The notes beneath the pieces were generated by a model. It was not told the DNA's origin, searched no databases, and saw only the letters and a program-made list of their open reading frames with translations. From Proteus alimentorum (GTDB taxonomy: Bacteria > Pseudomonadota > Gammaproteobacteria > Enterobacterales > Enterobacteriaceae), in NCBI RefSeq assembly GCF_002607735.1, contig NZ_NBVR01000031.1:372001-436000 (forward strand): 64,000 bases of DNA. The letters run 5' to 3'. This document shows positions 49,110 to 58,655 of the stretch, piece by piece; the first letter of the stretch is position 1; each line of letters opens with the position of its first letter. The position numbers and the translations under genes are program-made.

Positions 49110-49622
49110 ATGGAAATTATTCACACCCTATTAGACTCATTGGGTCATTTATCTCCTATTACACTTTTTCTCTCCATTACATTAATCACCGCCGGTAAAT
49201 CGACCATTGGTATTTCTTCATTCTTACCTCCTGCATCTTTAATGCTGATCTTTATTTTTGGTGCCTGCTTACCTCTTTATTCTCCTATCTTTCTTTGGTT
49301 GGCAACCAGTTGTGGCGCACTATTAGGCTCAATTATTAGCTATGAATTAGGCCGTTCTATTTATCGTTTTCCTCGACTTAAAGCATGGATTAAGCGTTAT
49401 CAGTCAAAAATTAATCGAGTTCAGCAACTCTTGAAAAATAAAACTCACTATATTTTATTTATTTCTCGATTCCTTGCTGTATTTCGTTATTTAACGCCCT
49501 TTAGTGCCGGTTTATTAAAACTACCTATATGCGGTATTTACATCACCAGTGCTATTTCTGCATTAATTTGGTCAGCGATGTTTGTGCTAATTGCGACAGG
49601 CGTACTTTCGATTGCTCTATAA
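49110..49622 (+). CDS. DedA/SNARE-associated family membrane protein
   Basis: 170-residue inner-membrane protein. The central FISRFLAVFRYLTPFSAGLL block resembles the conserved F-x-x-R-F/(R)-x3-P of DedA proteins, which act in lipid flipping and membrane homeostasis. ATG 49110 has TTGGAGA upstream. It lies 72 bp after the ECF genes and probably ends that transcript. It is shorter than typical DedA proteins (about 200). Confidence 0.75.
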   Translation: MEIIHTLLDSLGHLSPITLFLSITLITAGKSTIGISSFLPPASLMLIFIFGACLPLYSPIFLWLATSCGALLGSIISYELGRSIYRFPRLKAWIKRYQSKINRVQQLLKNKTHYILFISRFLAVFRYLTPFSAGLLKLPICGIYITSAISALIWSAMFVLIATGVLSIAL

Positions 49623-50025
49623 AACCTGCAATTACGACTAAACTTTATTACTGCTAAACTTTACTTATTCTCTTAACATTAAAAAGATCTATTTTTCCTT
49701 TCTTTACCCAATTATTTAACGATTTTATTATTCCTCTATTTTTTCATTTTATTTTTCATTATCGATAAATAGGCAATTTTTTAGCTCATTTTATCGTTTC
49801 TCTAGCAAGTTATTGATATTTTCTTTGGTGTTTTATGGCGATCACCATAATTATGATTAAAAATTGCATAATTACTATACTGATCACAAATTGTTATTTT
49901 ATTGTTTTAATTTCATTAACTCACCTCACAATTTATTAACGTTCCTTATTTCTATAAAAGTTGTCATGTTGTATACAAGTTGGTGTGAAACATTCACCTG
50001 CGTTTTTATGTACAGGAACAACATC
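49623..50025. other. Control region of the TAXI-TRAP operon
   Basis: 403 bp, AT-rich, containing the TTGTATACAA palindrome at 49969-49978 and otherwise no clear feature. No ORF with family character was found. Confidence 0.5.
49969..49978. promoter_or_regulatory. GntR-type operator TTGTATACAA
   Basis: A perfect 10-bp palindrome 47 bp before the TAXI gene start. It is the type of site bound by FCD-class GntR regulators such as UxuR and LldR relatives. The operon encodes a GntR/FCD protein, the likely binder. Confidence 0.65.
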
Positions 50026-51060
50026 ATGAGAATAAGAAAAACAAAACTTGCCATCGGTATTGTTGCTGTTATTGCTGTTGTCTCATTAGCAGTAATCGGC
50101 AAAAAAGAGAATGCGAATAAACAATTTCTCTCTGTAGCAACCGCTTCAACAGGAGGAACGTATTATCCGATGGGAGTGGGTTTAGCAAACGTATGGAGTA
50201 CACATCTTAAGGATAGAGGCGTTCAAGTAACGGGGCAATCTTCTGCAGGCTCAATAGAAAATATCTATTTAATGCAGAAGAATGAAGCTCAACTTTCAAT
50301 ACTACAAAGCCTTTTAGCCGTAGAGGCTTATGAAGGGGTGCGTAATTTTGAAGGAAAACCAGAAAAAGATCTGCGTTCAATTTCTATGTTATGGCCTAAT
50401 GTCGAACACTTTGTTTTAATGGATAACAAAGTAAAAACTGGCACATTAGAAGATATTCGCGCGACTAGCTTTTCCGTGGGGCCTCAAGCTAGTGGTACGG
50501 AACAATCTACCATTATTATTCTTCAAGGCGTAAATTTAACTAAAAAAGATATCACTCCAGAATATCTTGGGTATGGCGACACTGTTTCGGCCATGCGAGA
50601 TGGTCGCCTTGATGGCGGTGCATTGCCTGCTGGGGTACCCGCTTCTGCGGTAACTGATATGTACGCCAGTGGTGTCAGTGCAAAATTACTCGAGGTTACT
50701 GATAAGCAACTTGATGATATCAACCATGTGGCGAATTCATGGTTTCGTTTTGAAATTCCTACCAACACCTACCCTCGTCAAACTGAAATGGTCAATACGA
50801 TTGCTCAACCGAATATCTTAATGACCACCACCAGCATTGATAATGATCTGGTTTATGAGTTGACAAAAACCATGTTTGAGAACCTTCCTGAGGTTCACCA
50901 AGTTCATAGCGCAGCCAAGTACATCACCACAGAAAATGCATTAAAAGGTGTTTCTGTACCCTTACATTTAGGGGCTTACCGCTACTACAAAGAAATCGGA
51001 TTAGAGATCCCTGATTATCTTATTCCACCAGAAGCTCAAACGCAGACTAATAATAAATAA
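50026..51060 (+). CDS. TAXI-family TRAP transporter solute-binding protein
   Basis: 344-residue periplasmic substrate-binding protein of the TAXI class. An N-terminal hydrophobic signal/anchor (LAIGIVAVIAVVSLAVIG) is followed by the TAXI start FLSVATASTGGTYYPMGVGL. The blocks SIENIYLMQKNEAQLSILQS and SAMRDGRLDGGALPAGVP are family-like. ATG 50026 follows AGGAACA. The pathway context suggests a dicarboxylate-type ligand such as 2-hydroxyglutarate. Confidence 0.88.
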   Translation: MRIRKTKLAIGIVAVIAVVSLAVIGKKENANKQFLSVATASTGGTYYPMGVGLANVWSTHLKDRGVQVTGQSSAGSIENIYLMQKNEAQLSILQSLLAVEAYEGVRNFEGKPEKDLRSISMLWPNVEHFVLMDNKVKTGTLEDIRATSFSVGPQASGTEQSTIIILQGVNLTKKDITPEYLGYGDTVSAMRDGRLDGGALPAGVPASAVTDMYASGVSAKLLEVTDKQLDDINHVANSWFRFEIPTNTYPRQTEMVNTIAQPNILMTTTSIDNDLVYELTKTMFENLPEVHQVHSAAKYITTENALKGVSVPLHLGAYRYYKEIGLEIPDYLIPPEAQTQTNNK

Positions 51061-51072
51061 CAGGAGTGAGTT

Positions 51073-53040
51073 ATGACTAACAATGACCACCTAACTCCGG
51101 TAGAGCCACCTGCATTAGATAAAGAAGCAAGCTCCGGCAATCGCCAACTTGCAGGTATTTACCTGAAAATTACCACAACTCTTGCAATATTAATTTCGCT
51201 TTATGCTATTTATTCCAACGCATTATCAAATACTCAAGAATTTTATCGTAATACTATTTTCCTTAGTGGTATTTTAATTTTAGGATTTATTTTATTTCCA
51301 TTCTCTAAGCGTTTTTCAACGCCTAAATTTAATGGATGGGATTATCTTTTTATTGCTTTAACATTAATCAGTTATGGATATTTTTTCTTTAATTATGTTG
51401 ATCTTCACGTTGTCAGAAAAAGCATTCCAAATACAACCGATTATGTCATGGCTATATTAGGAATAATTGTACTGTTTGAAGCAGCAAGAAGAACCACTGG
51501 ATACTTCATTCCGGGGCTTGCAACTTTTGCCATTATCTATGCTTTATTTGGTCAGTATTTTATGGGTATTTTCGGTCATGCAGGGTTCTCTGTAGAAAGA
51601 TTGTTATACCGTTTATTTATGACCAGTGAAGGTATTTTTGGGATCACCCTTTCAACCGCCTCAACAGCGATTGTTGTCTTTATTCTTTTTGGCTCATTCT
51701 TAAGTGTGAGTGGAGCAACAGCACTGTTTAATGACTTAGCACTTGCTCTTGCAGGTCGTCGTCGTGGTGGTCCTGCTCAAGTTGCTGTCATTTCATCCGC
51801 ATTAACAGGTTCATTAAGTGGAAGTGCCGTCGCCAACGTAGCAACAACAGGGACTTTTACTATTCCTTTAATGAAAAGCATTGGGTTAACGCCTCGCTTT
51901 GCGGGTGCCGTAGAAGCTACAGCATCAACAGGCGGTATGATAATGCCACCTATTATGGGTGCTGCCGCGTTTATTATGGCGGGCTTTTTAGGTATTTCTT
52001 ATACCACTATTGTTATTGCCGCGATTATTCCAGCGTTATTGTATTACGCAGCTTTAATTATGGCGATTGATATCGAAGCCAAAAAACAAGGATTAAAAGG
52101 TTTAAGTAAGGAAAATATTCCACAAGTTAAAGCGGTATTAAAAGCGCGTGGTTTATTATTACTACCTTTAGTTATTGTTATTGGCACCTTATTAGTAGGT
52201 AAAACACCTATTTATGCGGGCTTTTTAGGTATTCTGACCATTATTGTTGCAAGTTGGATAACGCCTGATAAATCAGTCCGTATGACATTAACTAAAGTCG
52301 CTGACGCCTTAGCTGAAGCGGCTCGTGGCTCTGTTCAAGTGACTGTCGCTTGTGCTGCCATTGGTGTCATTATCTGTGTTGTTACAATGACGGGAATTGG
52401 CGCAACATTAGCCTTTAATATTGTCTCAATGACAGATAACACATTATGGATGATCTTATTAGTTGTTATGTTGGTGTGTATTGTATTAAGTATGGGCTTA
52501 CCTTCAACGGCATTATATATTGTCGTAGCCGTTACAGTGTCACCTATCTTAATTAAAGCGGGCGTAATGCCTTTAGCGGCTCACTTCTTTGTTTTCTGGT
52601 TTGGTGCTTTATCCAATATTACACCACCTGTAGCATTAGCAAGTTATACCGCAGCCAGTATTGCACGAGCTGATCCAATGCAAACATCATGGGATGCGGT
52701 TCGTTTAGCACTTCCCGGTTTTATTATTCCGTTTATTTTAGTCTATAACCCTGCTTTACTGATGCAAGGTGATAATTTAGGTGTACTTTCTATTGGATTA
52801 ATGATTATTAGTGCATTAATCGGAATTTATGCACTAAGTATCGCAACGGCAAACTTCTGGATGATTAAAACAACGTGGTTTGAGCGTATTGCATTTGCAG
52901 TAGCGGCAATTCTAATGATTAAACCGGGCTTATATACCGACCTTTTAGGTGTCGCCTTGATCCTATTAACCGGTGCATTCCATTTATTACGGTCTAAAAA
53001 ACAGTTAGCCAATATGGAGCATGCATCTGGAGAAAACTAG
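51073..53040 (+). CDS. TRAP transporter fused permease (DctQM type)
   Basis: 655-residue membrane protein with many hydrophobic helices. The N-terminal part (about residues 25-190) corresponds to the small DctQ-like subunit and the rest to the large DctM subunit. The central ALTGSLSGSAVANVATTGTF, ATASTGGMIMPPIMGAAAF and MGLPSTALYIVVA motifs are typical of TAXI-linked DctM. AGGAG precedes the ATG. Uptake is driven by sodium or proton gradients in this family. Confidence 0.92.
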   Translation: MTNNDHLTPVEPPALDKEASSGNRQLAGIYLKITTTLAILISLYAIYSNALSNTQEFYRNTIFLSGILILGFILFPFSKRFSTPKFNGWDYLFIALTLISYGYFFFNYVDLHVVRKSIPNTTDYVMAILGIIVLFEAARRTTGYFIPGLATFAIIYALFGQYFMGIFGHAGFSVERLLYRLFMTSEGIFGITLSTASTAIVVFILFGSFLSVSGATALFNDLALALAGRRRGGPAQVAVISSALTGSLSGSAVANVATTGTFTIPLMKSIGLTPRFAGAVEATASTGGMIMPPIMGAAAFIMAGFLGISYTTIVIAAIIPALLYYAALIMAIDIEAKKQGLKGLSKENIPQVKAVLKARGLLLLPLVIVIGTLLVGKTPIYAGFLGILTIIVASWITPDKSVRMTLTKVADALAEAARGSVQVTVACAAIGVIICVVTMTGIGATLAFNIVSMTDNTLWMILLVVMLVCIVLSMGLPSTALYIVVAVTVSPILIKAGVMPLAAHFFVFWFGALSNITPPVALASYTAASIARADPMQTSWDAVRLALPGFIIPFILVYNPALLMQGDNLGVLSIGLMIISALIGIYALSIATANFWMIKTTWFERIAFAVAAILMIKPGLYTDLLGVALILLTGAFHLLRSKKQLANMEHASGEN

Positions 53041-53754
53041 ATGATACAAAAGATCTCACGCAAAAAAGCGTCGCATCAAATTCTTGAACAGATTAAGCAA
53101 AATATTAGTAACGGGACTTACCCTATTGGTGAAAAGTTGCCCTCTGAAAATGTACTTGCTGACGCTTTTGGTGTCAGTCGAGTTCCCATCAGAGAAGCAT
53201 TAGGTGTCTTAGAAGCAAGTGGGATTATCACCTCTCGTCAAGGTGGTGGACGACGTGTTATAGACCATTCCATTTTAAGCAAATATGAACCTATTGTAAT
53301 GGAAATTGCTTGCCCTGAAGAGATAGATTCATTGCTTGAAATGCGTGAGGTCATTGAACATGAAGCGGCAGCTATTGCCGCTTTACGTCGAACCCCAGAA
53401 GAATTACGCGCTATCGAAAACGCCCACGATGCCTTTATTTTAGCGACAAGACAAAATAAAAGTATTGGTCATAAAGAGGACTATCAATTTCATCGTTCTA
53501 TTATGATTGCTTCTCATAATCCTTTTTTTGTGCGGATCTTAGATAACTTACACGAACTCTACCTTGGCGTATTAATGTATTCGTTAAGTAAAAACAAAGG
53601 ACGAGATACGGAAATTGAGCGAGTGATTGCAGAACATGAGGCAATTGTTGAATCAATACGCCAACAAGATCACGATGGAACAAGCCATAGAATGCGTCTT
53701 CATTTAACCAATGTGCGTGGCAAATTAAAGCGCTTACAACAAGAACCCTGTTAA
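53041..53754 (+). CDS. GntR/FadR-family (FCD) regulator
   Basis: 237 residues: winged HTH (ILEQIKQNISNGTYPIGEKL, then SENVLADAFGVSRVPIREAL) and an all-helical FCD ligand-binding domain with metal-type residues (DYQFHRSI, AEHEAIVES, RLHLTNV). The ATG directly follows the permease stop. It likely represses this operon through TTGTATACAA and is released by the transported acid, as for other FCD regulators; this is inference. Confidence 0.87.
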   Translation: MIQKISRKKASHQILEQIKQNISNGTYPIGEKLPSENVLADAFGVSRVPIREALGVLEASGIITSRQGGGRRVIDHSILSKYEPIVMEIACPEEIDSLLEMREVIEHEAAAIAALRRTPEELRAIENAHDAFILATRQNKSIGHKEDYQFHRSIMIASHNPFFVRILDNLHELYLGVLMYSLSKNKGRDTEIERVIAEHEAIVESIRQQDHDGTSHRMRLHLTNVRGKLKRLQQEPC

Positions 53755-53781
53755 TTTAACATTTATAAAATGGATAATATT

Positions 53782-54972
53782 ATGACTTATGACGTGATTA
53801 TTATTGGTGCGGGATTAGTCGGATTAGGGGTTGCAAGTGCACTGCAAGAGAGTCAACCCGAACTAAAATTGCTAGTGCTTGATAAAGAATCAGGCCCTGC
53901 TGTTCACCAAAGTGGGCATAACAGTAATGTTGTTCATTCAGGTATTTATTACACACCAGGGAGTCTTAAAGCAAGGCTAGCAAAACAAGGCAACATGACG
54001 ACATATGCGTTTTGCCAACAACACAATCTCTATTATGATCGTTGTGGAAAAGTGATTGTTGCTACTAATGAAAAAGAGTTAAAAGCGTTAGAAAATATCT
54101 ATCAACGTGGCATTGAAAACGGGCTTGAAGTGATCAAAATGACGGAATCTGAGCTTAAAGTCAGAGAACCGTATGTCAATGGCATTGCGGCTCTATTAGT
54201 TCCTGATGCAGGTATTGTGAATTACCCTGAAATTGCAGCAAAACACGTTGAAATTATTCAATCACGAGGCGGTGAATTTGCGTTTGGACAAGCGGTTACA
54301 GCAATTAGTGAAACCGATGATATCGTCAAGGTCACAACATCTAATAATCAATTTACAGGTAAGTGGTTGATTAACTGCGCCGGCTTATTTAGTGATCGTA
54401 TTGCTAAAATGGCAGGTTATGACACAGGTATGAAAATAGTCCCATTTCGTGGTGAATATTTTATGCTTAATACTAATAAAAACTACTTAGTAAACCATCT
54501 TATCTACCCTGTTCCTAACCCTGATTTTCCCTTCTTAGGTGTACACTTTACGCGCATGTATAACGGACATCGCGATGTTGGGCCTAATGCAGTACTGGCT
54601 TTTAAACGTGAAGGTTATAAAAAAAGCGATATTAACTTAAAAGATCTCGCTGAAGTTCTCACCTATAAAGGATTTTGGAAAATTGCTGGAAATTATTTAG
54701 GGGAAGGAATGGCAGAGCTTCGTCGCTCATATTCACGTAAATTATTTACTGCAAATGCACAAAAACTCATTCCTGATTTACGTGAAGCAGATATTCATCC
54801 GGGTCCTGCGGGAGTTCGAGCCCAAGCATTAACTCGTGAAGGGAAATTAGTGGATGATTTCCATTTTGTAAAAGGCAAACGCTCACTGCATGTTTGTAAT
54901 GCTCCATCCCCTGCTGCAACGGCGTCTATTGAAATAGGCAGAGAAATAATAAAAGAGCATTTTTCTTTATAA
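53782..54972 (+). CDS. lhgO: L-2-hydroxyglutarate oxidase (LhgO family)
   Basis: FAD-dependent oxidase/dehydrogenase of the LhgO (YgaF) family, which turns L-2-hydroxyglutarate into 2-oxoglutarate and passes electrons to the quinone pool. 396 residues. FAD motif VIIIGAGLVGLGVASAL, then HQSGHNSNVVHSGIYYTPGS, PFRGEYFML, DVGPNAVLAFKREGY and CNAPSPAATASIEIG are all LhgO hallmarks. ATG 53782 is preferred over 53770, as in both a poor ribosome site precedes but the later one matches the family start. In E. coli lhgO follows glaH; here it follows a TAXI-TRAP transporter, giving uptake plus oxidation. Confidence 0.9.
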   Translation: MTYDVIIIGAGLVGLGVASALQESQPELKLLVLDKESGPAVHQSGHNSNVVHSGIYYTPGSLKARLAKQGNMTTYAFCQQHNLYYDRCGKVIVATNEKELKALENIYQRGIENGLEVIKMTESELKVREPYVNGIAALLVPDAGIVNYPEIAAKHVEIIQSRGGEFAFGQAVTAISETDDIVKVTTSNNQFTGKWLINCAGLFSDRIAKMAGYDTGMKIVPFRGEYFMLNTNKNYLVNHLIYPVPNPDFPFLGVHFTRMYNGHRDVGPNAVLAFKREGYKKSDINLKDLAEVLTYKGFWKIAGNYLGEGMAELRRSYSRKLFTANAQKLIPDLREADIHPGPAGVRAQALTREGKLVDDFHFVKGKRSLHVCNAPSPAATASIEIGREIIKEHFSL

Positions 54973-55000
54973 TAAAAAATAGGCTGCGAATAAAAATAAC

Positions 55001-55038
55001 AAAAAGCTGAGTACAATCTTGTTTATCTCAGCTTTTTT
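55001..55038. terminator. Bidirectional terminator after lhgO
   Basis: AAAAAGCTGAG (55001-55011) pairs with CTCAGCTTTTT (55027-55037) and is followed by T residues; the A run on the left makes it work on the minus strand for the Lrp gene also. Confidence 0.88.
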
Positions 55039-55124
55039 GCTTTATTTTTTATTACATTTTTAATCTAACTTTGCCATGCAATGTGTATTAAATCATCTCA
55101 AATAAGATAGTTGTTGTTATCATA

Positions 55125-55589
55125 TTAAAGTGGTAAAGCAAAACTCACTTTTACCGTTTCCATTGGTACTTCTGTTTTTATACTTTGGATGCTTGGAATT
55201 TGTGTTAAGTAATCGGCATGAAAGCGACGATACGTTGCTAAATCTTTCGTCACAATTCGAATAAGCGCATCACATTCACCCGCCATTAAATGACACTCAA
55301 CCACTTCCGGTAATACCTTGATAGCTTTTACAAATTCTTCAATCGTTTCTGCATCTTGTGCTCTAAACCAAATTCTTGCAAATAAAGATAACCCTGCATC
55401 AACCTTACTGCCATCTAATACAGCAACATAACGAGTGATCACACCAGATTCTTCGAGTAAACGCACACGACGAAGACAAGGAGAAGGTGAGAGTCCAACC
55501 TCTTTTGCCAGCTCAATGTTCTGGATTTTGCCATCACGCTGAAGCACCTGCAAAATATGTTTATCTATCTTATCTAATTTTATTGACAT
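55125..55589 (-). CDS. Lrp/AsnC-family regulator
   Basis: 154 residues. HTH (IDKHILQVLQRDGKIQNIEL, LSPSPCLRRVRLLE) followed by a RAM effector domain (VVECHLMAGECDALIRIV). ATG 55589 is used; the codon before is TTG. It diverges from a LysE-type exporter gene, the common pairing in which the regulator senses an amino acid and switches on its export. Confidence 0.9.
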   Translation of the reverse strand: MSIKLDKIDKHILQVLQRDGKIQNIELAKEVGLSPSPCLRRVRLLEESGVITRYVAVLDGSKVDAGLSLFARIWFRAQDAETIEEFVKAIKVLPEVVECHLMAGECDALIRIVTKDLATYRRFHADYLTQIPSIQSIKTEVPMETVKVSFALPL

Positions 55590-55750
55590 CAAAGATTAAC
55601 CTTAATTCTATTTGTGGAATTTTATTGCCAATTAATTCTTTTTGTTAGCAACAAAGCAACCCGATTTTTTCGAAAACATCATATAATCTTTCTGCTAAAT
55701 TTCACAGCAAAAACGATATTTCTCTTAAACTATCTCAATCAGGTGAAAAG

Positions 55751-56362
55751 ATGGAATTTAACACTTTATTATTATTCGCGCTGACTGTTTTACCGCTTAT
55801 CTGTACACCTGGGCCCGATATTCTTTTTATCTCATCCCAAGGGCTATCAGGCGGTATGAAATCTGCATGGATTGCCAACTCGGGTGTTATATCCGGCTAT
55901 TTAACCCATGCATTACTGAGTGCGCTAGGACTTGCCGCCTTAGTATCAGCATCCCCCATTTTATTTCATTTACTCAAATGGGTTGGTGTGTTCTATATCA
56001 GTTATCTTGCAGTCAAAATGTTGATATCTGCCTGCAAAAAAGGCCAATTAGCCCTCGATGCCTCAAAAACCTCACACCTATTTCGTAAAGGTTTTTTAAC
56101 CAGTTTTCTAAATCCTAAAGGACTATTAGTTTATCTCGCTATTTTACCAAACTTTATTGATAATCATAATGATATCGCAACACAATCATTGCTGTTATCT
56201 GGGATATTTATCACGACTTGCTTAATTATTTATGGTCTGCTCGGCACCTTTTTTGCTTATATTGGCTTAAAAGGTGGCTTAAGTGAAAAACGTCGCCGCT
56301 ATAACGATGGCATTGCCGGGGGATTACTCACTTTTGCAGCAGTTAATCTGGCTTTAAATTAG
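55751..56362 (+). CDS. LysE/RhtB-family amino-acid exporter
   Basis: 203-residue inner-membrane protein with about six helices. The motif TVLPLICTPGPDILFISSQG near the N-terminus and FLNPKGLLVYLAILPNFI in the middle are typical of LysE/RhtB exporters. AGGTGAAAAG precedes the ATG. The exported amino acid is unknown, but the divergent Lrp-type gene fits. Confidence 0.9.
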   Translation: MEFNTLLLFALTVLPLICTPGPDILFISSQGLSGGMKSAWIANSGVISGYLTHALLSALGLAALVSASPILFHLLKWVGVFYISYLAVKMLISACKKGQLALDASKTSHLFRKGFLTSFLNPKGLLVYLAILPNFIDNHNDIATQSLLLSGIFITTCLIIYGLLGTFFAYIGLKGGLSEKRRRYNDGIAGGLLTFAAVNLALN

Positions 56363-56418
56363 CCTTAATCCTAAGCGCTATTTATTATTCCAGTCAGTAT
56401 TTGACCACAAAAATGCCC

Positions 56419-56988
56419 CTATTTAAGTGGTCGAATATCTGCCCATAGTAATTGGCAATTTACGGTTAACGGTCTTATTTCACCTTCTCGAATATCAGGT
56501 AACCACCAAGCTCCCTGTCCTTTTGATAAACTCTGGCAAGTCGCGCCCATTAAAGTCCATTCACCTTGAGTGACGTAAATTAATCCTGCATGAGTACTAG
56601 GTAAAATAAGCGGTTGTGTTACTAAGCTCGTTTCAGCTTTCCAGCATGTTCGACGCACCATAATATTTAGGCACTTTACACCACCGTTAATAAGTTCAGA
56701 TTTAACATGGATATCACCTGAAAAATCAAAAGGCTGATAAGAGTCGATAACGGAATGACTAAAAAAACCGGGGCTATTTAAATTGATGCCATTACCTTCT
56801 AATAGCACGATTTGCCGTTCAATGTCAGGAAACTGTCCTAATGAGCTATTATCTTCGATAGAGGTTAAACACGCTCGCCATGAAAAATCATTATTAACCG
56901 GCCAGCACACAATTTCTTGCGTTGTGCCTTTTTGATTATTCCATGATATAAACGGTAACTTTTGTTGATCAAAACAACGTAGCTTCAT
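56419..56988 (-). CDS. ves: Ves/HutD-family cupin protein
   Basis: HutD/Ves-type bicupin, 189 residues. The start LPFISWNNQKGTTQEIVCWP and the FSWRACLTSIEDN, FPDIERQIVLLEGNG blocks match the family. ATG 56988 has GGGAGG upstream. E. coli Ves is a cold- and stress-linked protein of unclear reaction; HutD is linked to histidine use. No hut genes are near, so Ves is the better name. Confidence 0.8.
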   Translation of the reverse strand: MKLRCFDQQKLPFISWNNQKGTTQEIVCWPVNNDFSWRACLTSIEDNSSLGQFPDIERQIVLLEGNGINLNSPGFFSHSVIDSYQPFDFSGDIHVKSELINGGVKCLNIMVRRTCWKAETSLVTQPLILPSTHAGLIYVTQGEWTLMGATCQSLSKGQGAWWLPDIREGEIRPLTVNCQLLWADIRPLK

Positions 56989-57102
56989 TGTATCCTCCCA
57001 CAATATCTGGCTATCAGTCTGATAATGAGGTTAAGGATTAATCATTGGAGATTACCGTTAATAAATCAATAGCTAACTTTTAAAACTGTGCGCTGACATC
57101 AG

Positions 57103-58518
57103 CTATTTACGTCGTAATTTTCTGCATCCCTCACCAATAATTTCCATTCCTTTTTCAGTACGACTATTCCATTGAAAAGAAGAATTTAAACGAAATGCAT
57201 GATTAAACTGAGAGCTGGTGGAAAACATTGAACCCGGCGCAATACTGACCCCTCTTTCTAATGCAAAGTGATAGAGTTTATTCGCATCAAATGTTGATTC
57301 AAACTCTAACCAGAGAAAATAGCCTCCTGATGGAATATTCACTTTTACATCTTCTGGTAAATGCGTTTGTATCGCCTGCAACATACGATAACGCCTTTGT
57401 TCTAGCAATAATCTTAATCGGCGAAGATGCGTATCATATCCACCTTGTGACAAATAATCGGCAATTGCTTGTTGTGTTGGCATACTCGCAGACACTGTGC
57501 TCATCATCTGCAACTGTTGTATTTTTGTTGCGTGCTTCCCAGCGGCAACCCAACCCACACGAAATCCTGGCGCAAGACATTTAGAAAAAGAAGCGCAATG
57601 TAAAACGCTATTTGTTTTATCAAAACCTTTTACTGGCATAGGCGCTTTCTGGCTGTTATAGAGTTCGCCATAGACATCATCTTCGATTAGCGTTATTTGT
57701 TTCTTCGCTAATATATCCACCAGCCTTATTTTATTTTCATCAGGCATTGTTCCACCTAATGGGTTTTGACAATGACTCATCAACCAACAGGCTTTAATAT
57801 CGTATTGTTCAACCACTTTTTCGAGTTCATCTAAACAAATTCCTGTCACGGGATCGGTTCTAATGGCAATCGCTTTTAAGCGTAAACGCTCTATTGCTTG
57901 TAATGCACCATAAAATGCAGGTGATTCAATCACAACCCAATCACCCGGTTCGGTAACCGCTTGCAAACTAAAACTGAGTGATTCCATGGCACCAGCAGTA
58001 ATCACAATTTCATCTGGAGAGACATGAATTCCTTGTAATGCATAGCGTTGCGCAATGTTACGGCGTAACTTTTCATTTCCCGGTGGTAGGTTGATCACTG
58101 AACTTTGCGGCGCTAAATGTCTTGCAGCAGAAGCCAATGCGCTACTTAATTTAGGTTGAATAAACAAACTAGGATCAGGGAAAGCGGAACCAAAAGGAAT
58201 AATATCAGGATCTTTACACGCTTGAAGTACATTGAAAATAGAGGTGCTTATTTCAACATTTTCACTCATGTGTAGCCCTTTGCTGGCTGTCACTTGACCG
58301 AAACGGTTATTGCGATGTGCAACGTAGTAACCTGATTGTGGTCGCGCTGCTATCCATCCTTGGCTTTCTAATAACTGATACGATTGTAAAACAGTCATTA
58401 AACTTAAACCTGATTGTTTCACCGTATCCCGCAATGAAGGTAAACGGTCGCCAGATTGCCAGATATTATCTTCAATTTGTTGGCGTATTTGGGCTGCAAG
58501 CTGTTCATATCGAGTCAT
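57103..58518 (-). CDS. MocR-type PLP aminotransferase-like regulator
   Basis: 471 residues: N-terminal GntR winged HTH (IRQQIEDNIWQSGDRLPSLR) joined to a class I aminotransferase-like domain. The PLP lysine is in ASFSKCLAPGFRVGW. SHCQNPLGGTMPDENK and LIEDDVYGELY are conserved. It resembles E. coli YjiR. The gene upstream on the other strand is the bd oxidase operon; whether it regulates that or ves is not evident. Confidence 0.88.
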   Translation of the reverse strand: MTRYEQLAAQIRQQIEDNIWQSGDRLPSLRDTVKQSGLSLMTVLQSYQLLESQGWIAARPQSGYYVAHRNNRFGQVTASKGLHMSENVEISTSIFNVLQACKDPDIIPFGSAFPDPSLFIQPKLSSALASAARHLAPQSSVINLPPGNEKLRRNIAQRYALQGIHVSPDEIVITAGAMESLSFSLQAVTEPGDWVVIESPAFYGALQAIERLRLKAIAIRTDPVTGICLDELEKVVEQYDIKACWLMSHCQNPLGGTMPDENKIRLVDILAKKQITLIEDDVYGELYNSQKAPMPVKGFDKTNSVLHCASFSKCLAPGFRVGWVAAGKHATKIQQLQMMSTVSASMPTQQAIADYLSQGGYDTHLRRLRLLLEQRRYRMLQAIQTHLPEDVKVNIPSGGYFLWLEFESTFDANKLYHFALERGVSIAPGSMFSTSSQFNHAFRLNSSFQWNSRTEKGMEIIGEGCRKLRRK

Positions 58519-58655
58519 ATAAAACTGTTCACCTCAAAACTGTTATAGTCATTTTTAAACTTATTGTCACTATTATAGCTTACTGTCATATGGTCTACTA
58601 ATCCACACGATTTACCTGCTATTTACATTTTTATATCAATAAAACGAGGTTTTTT

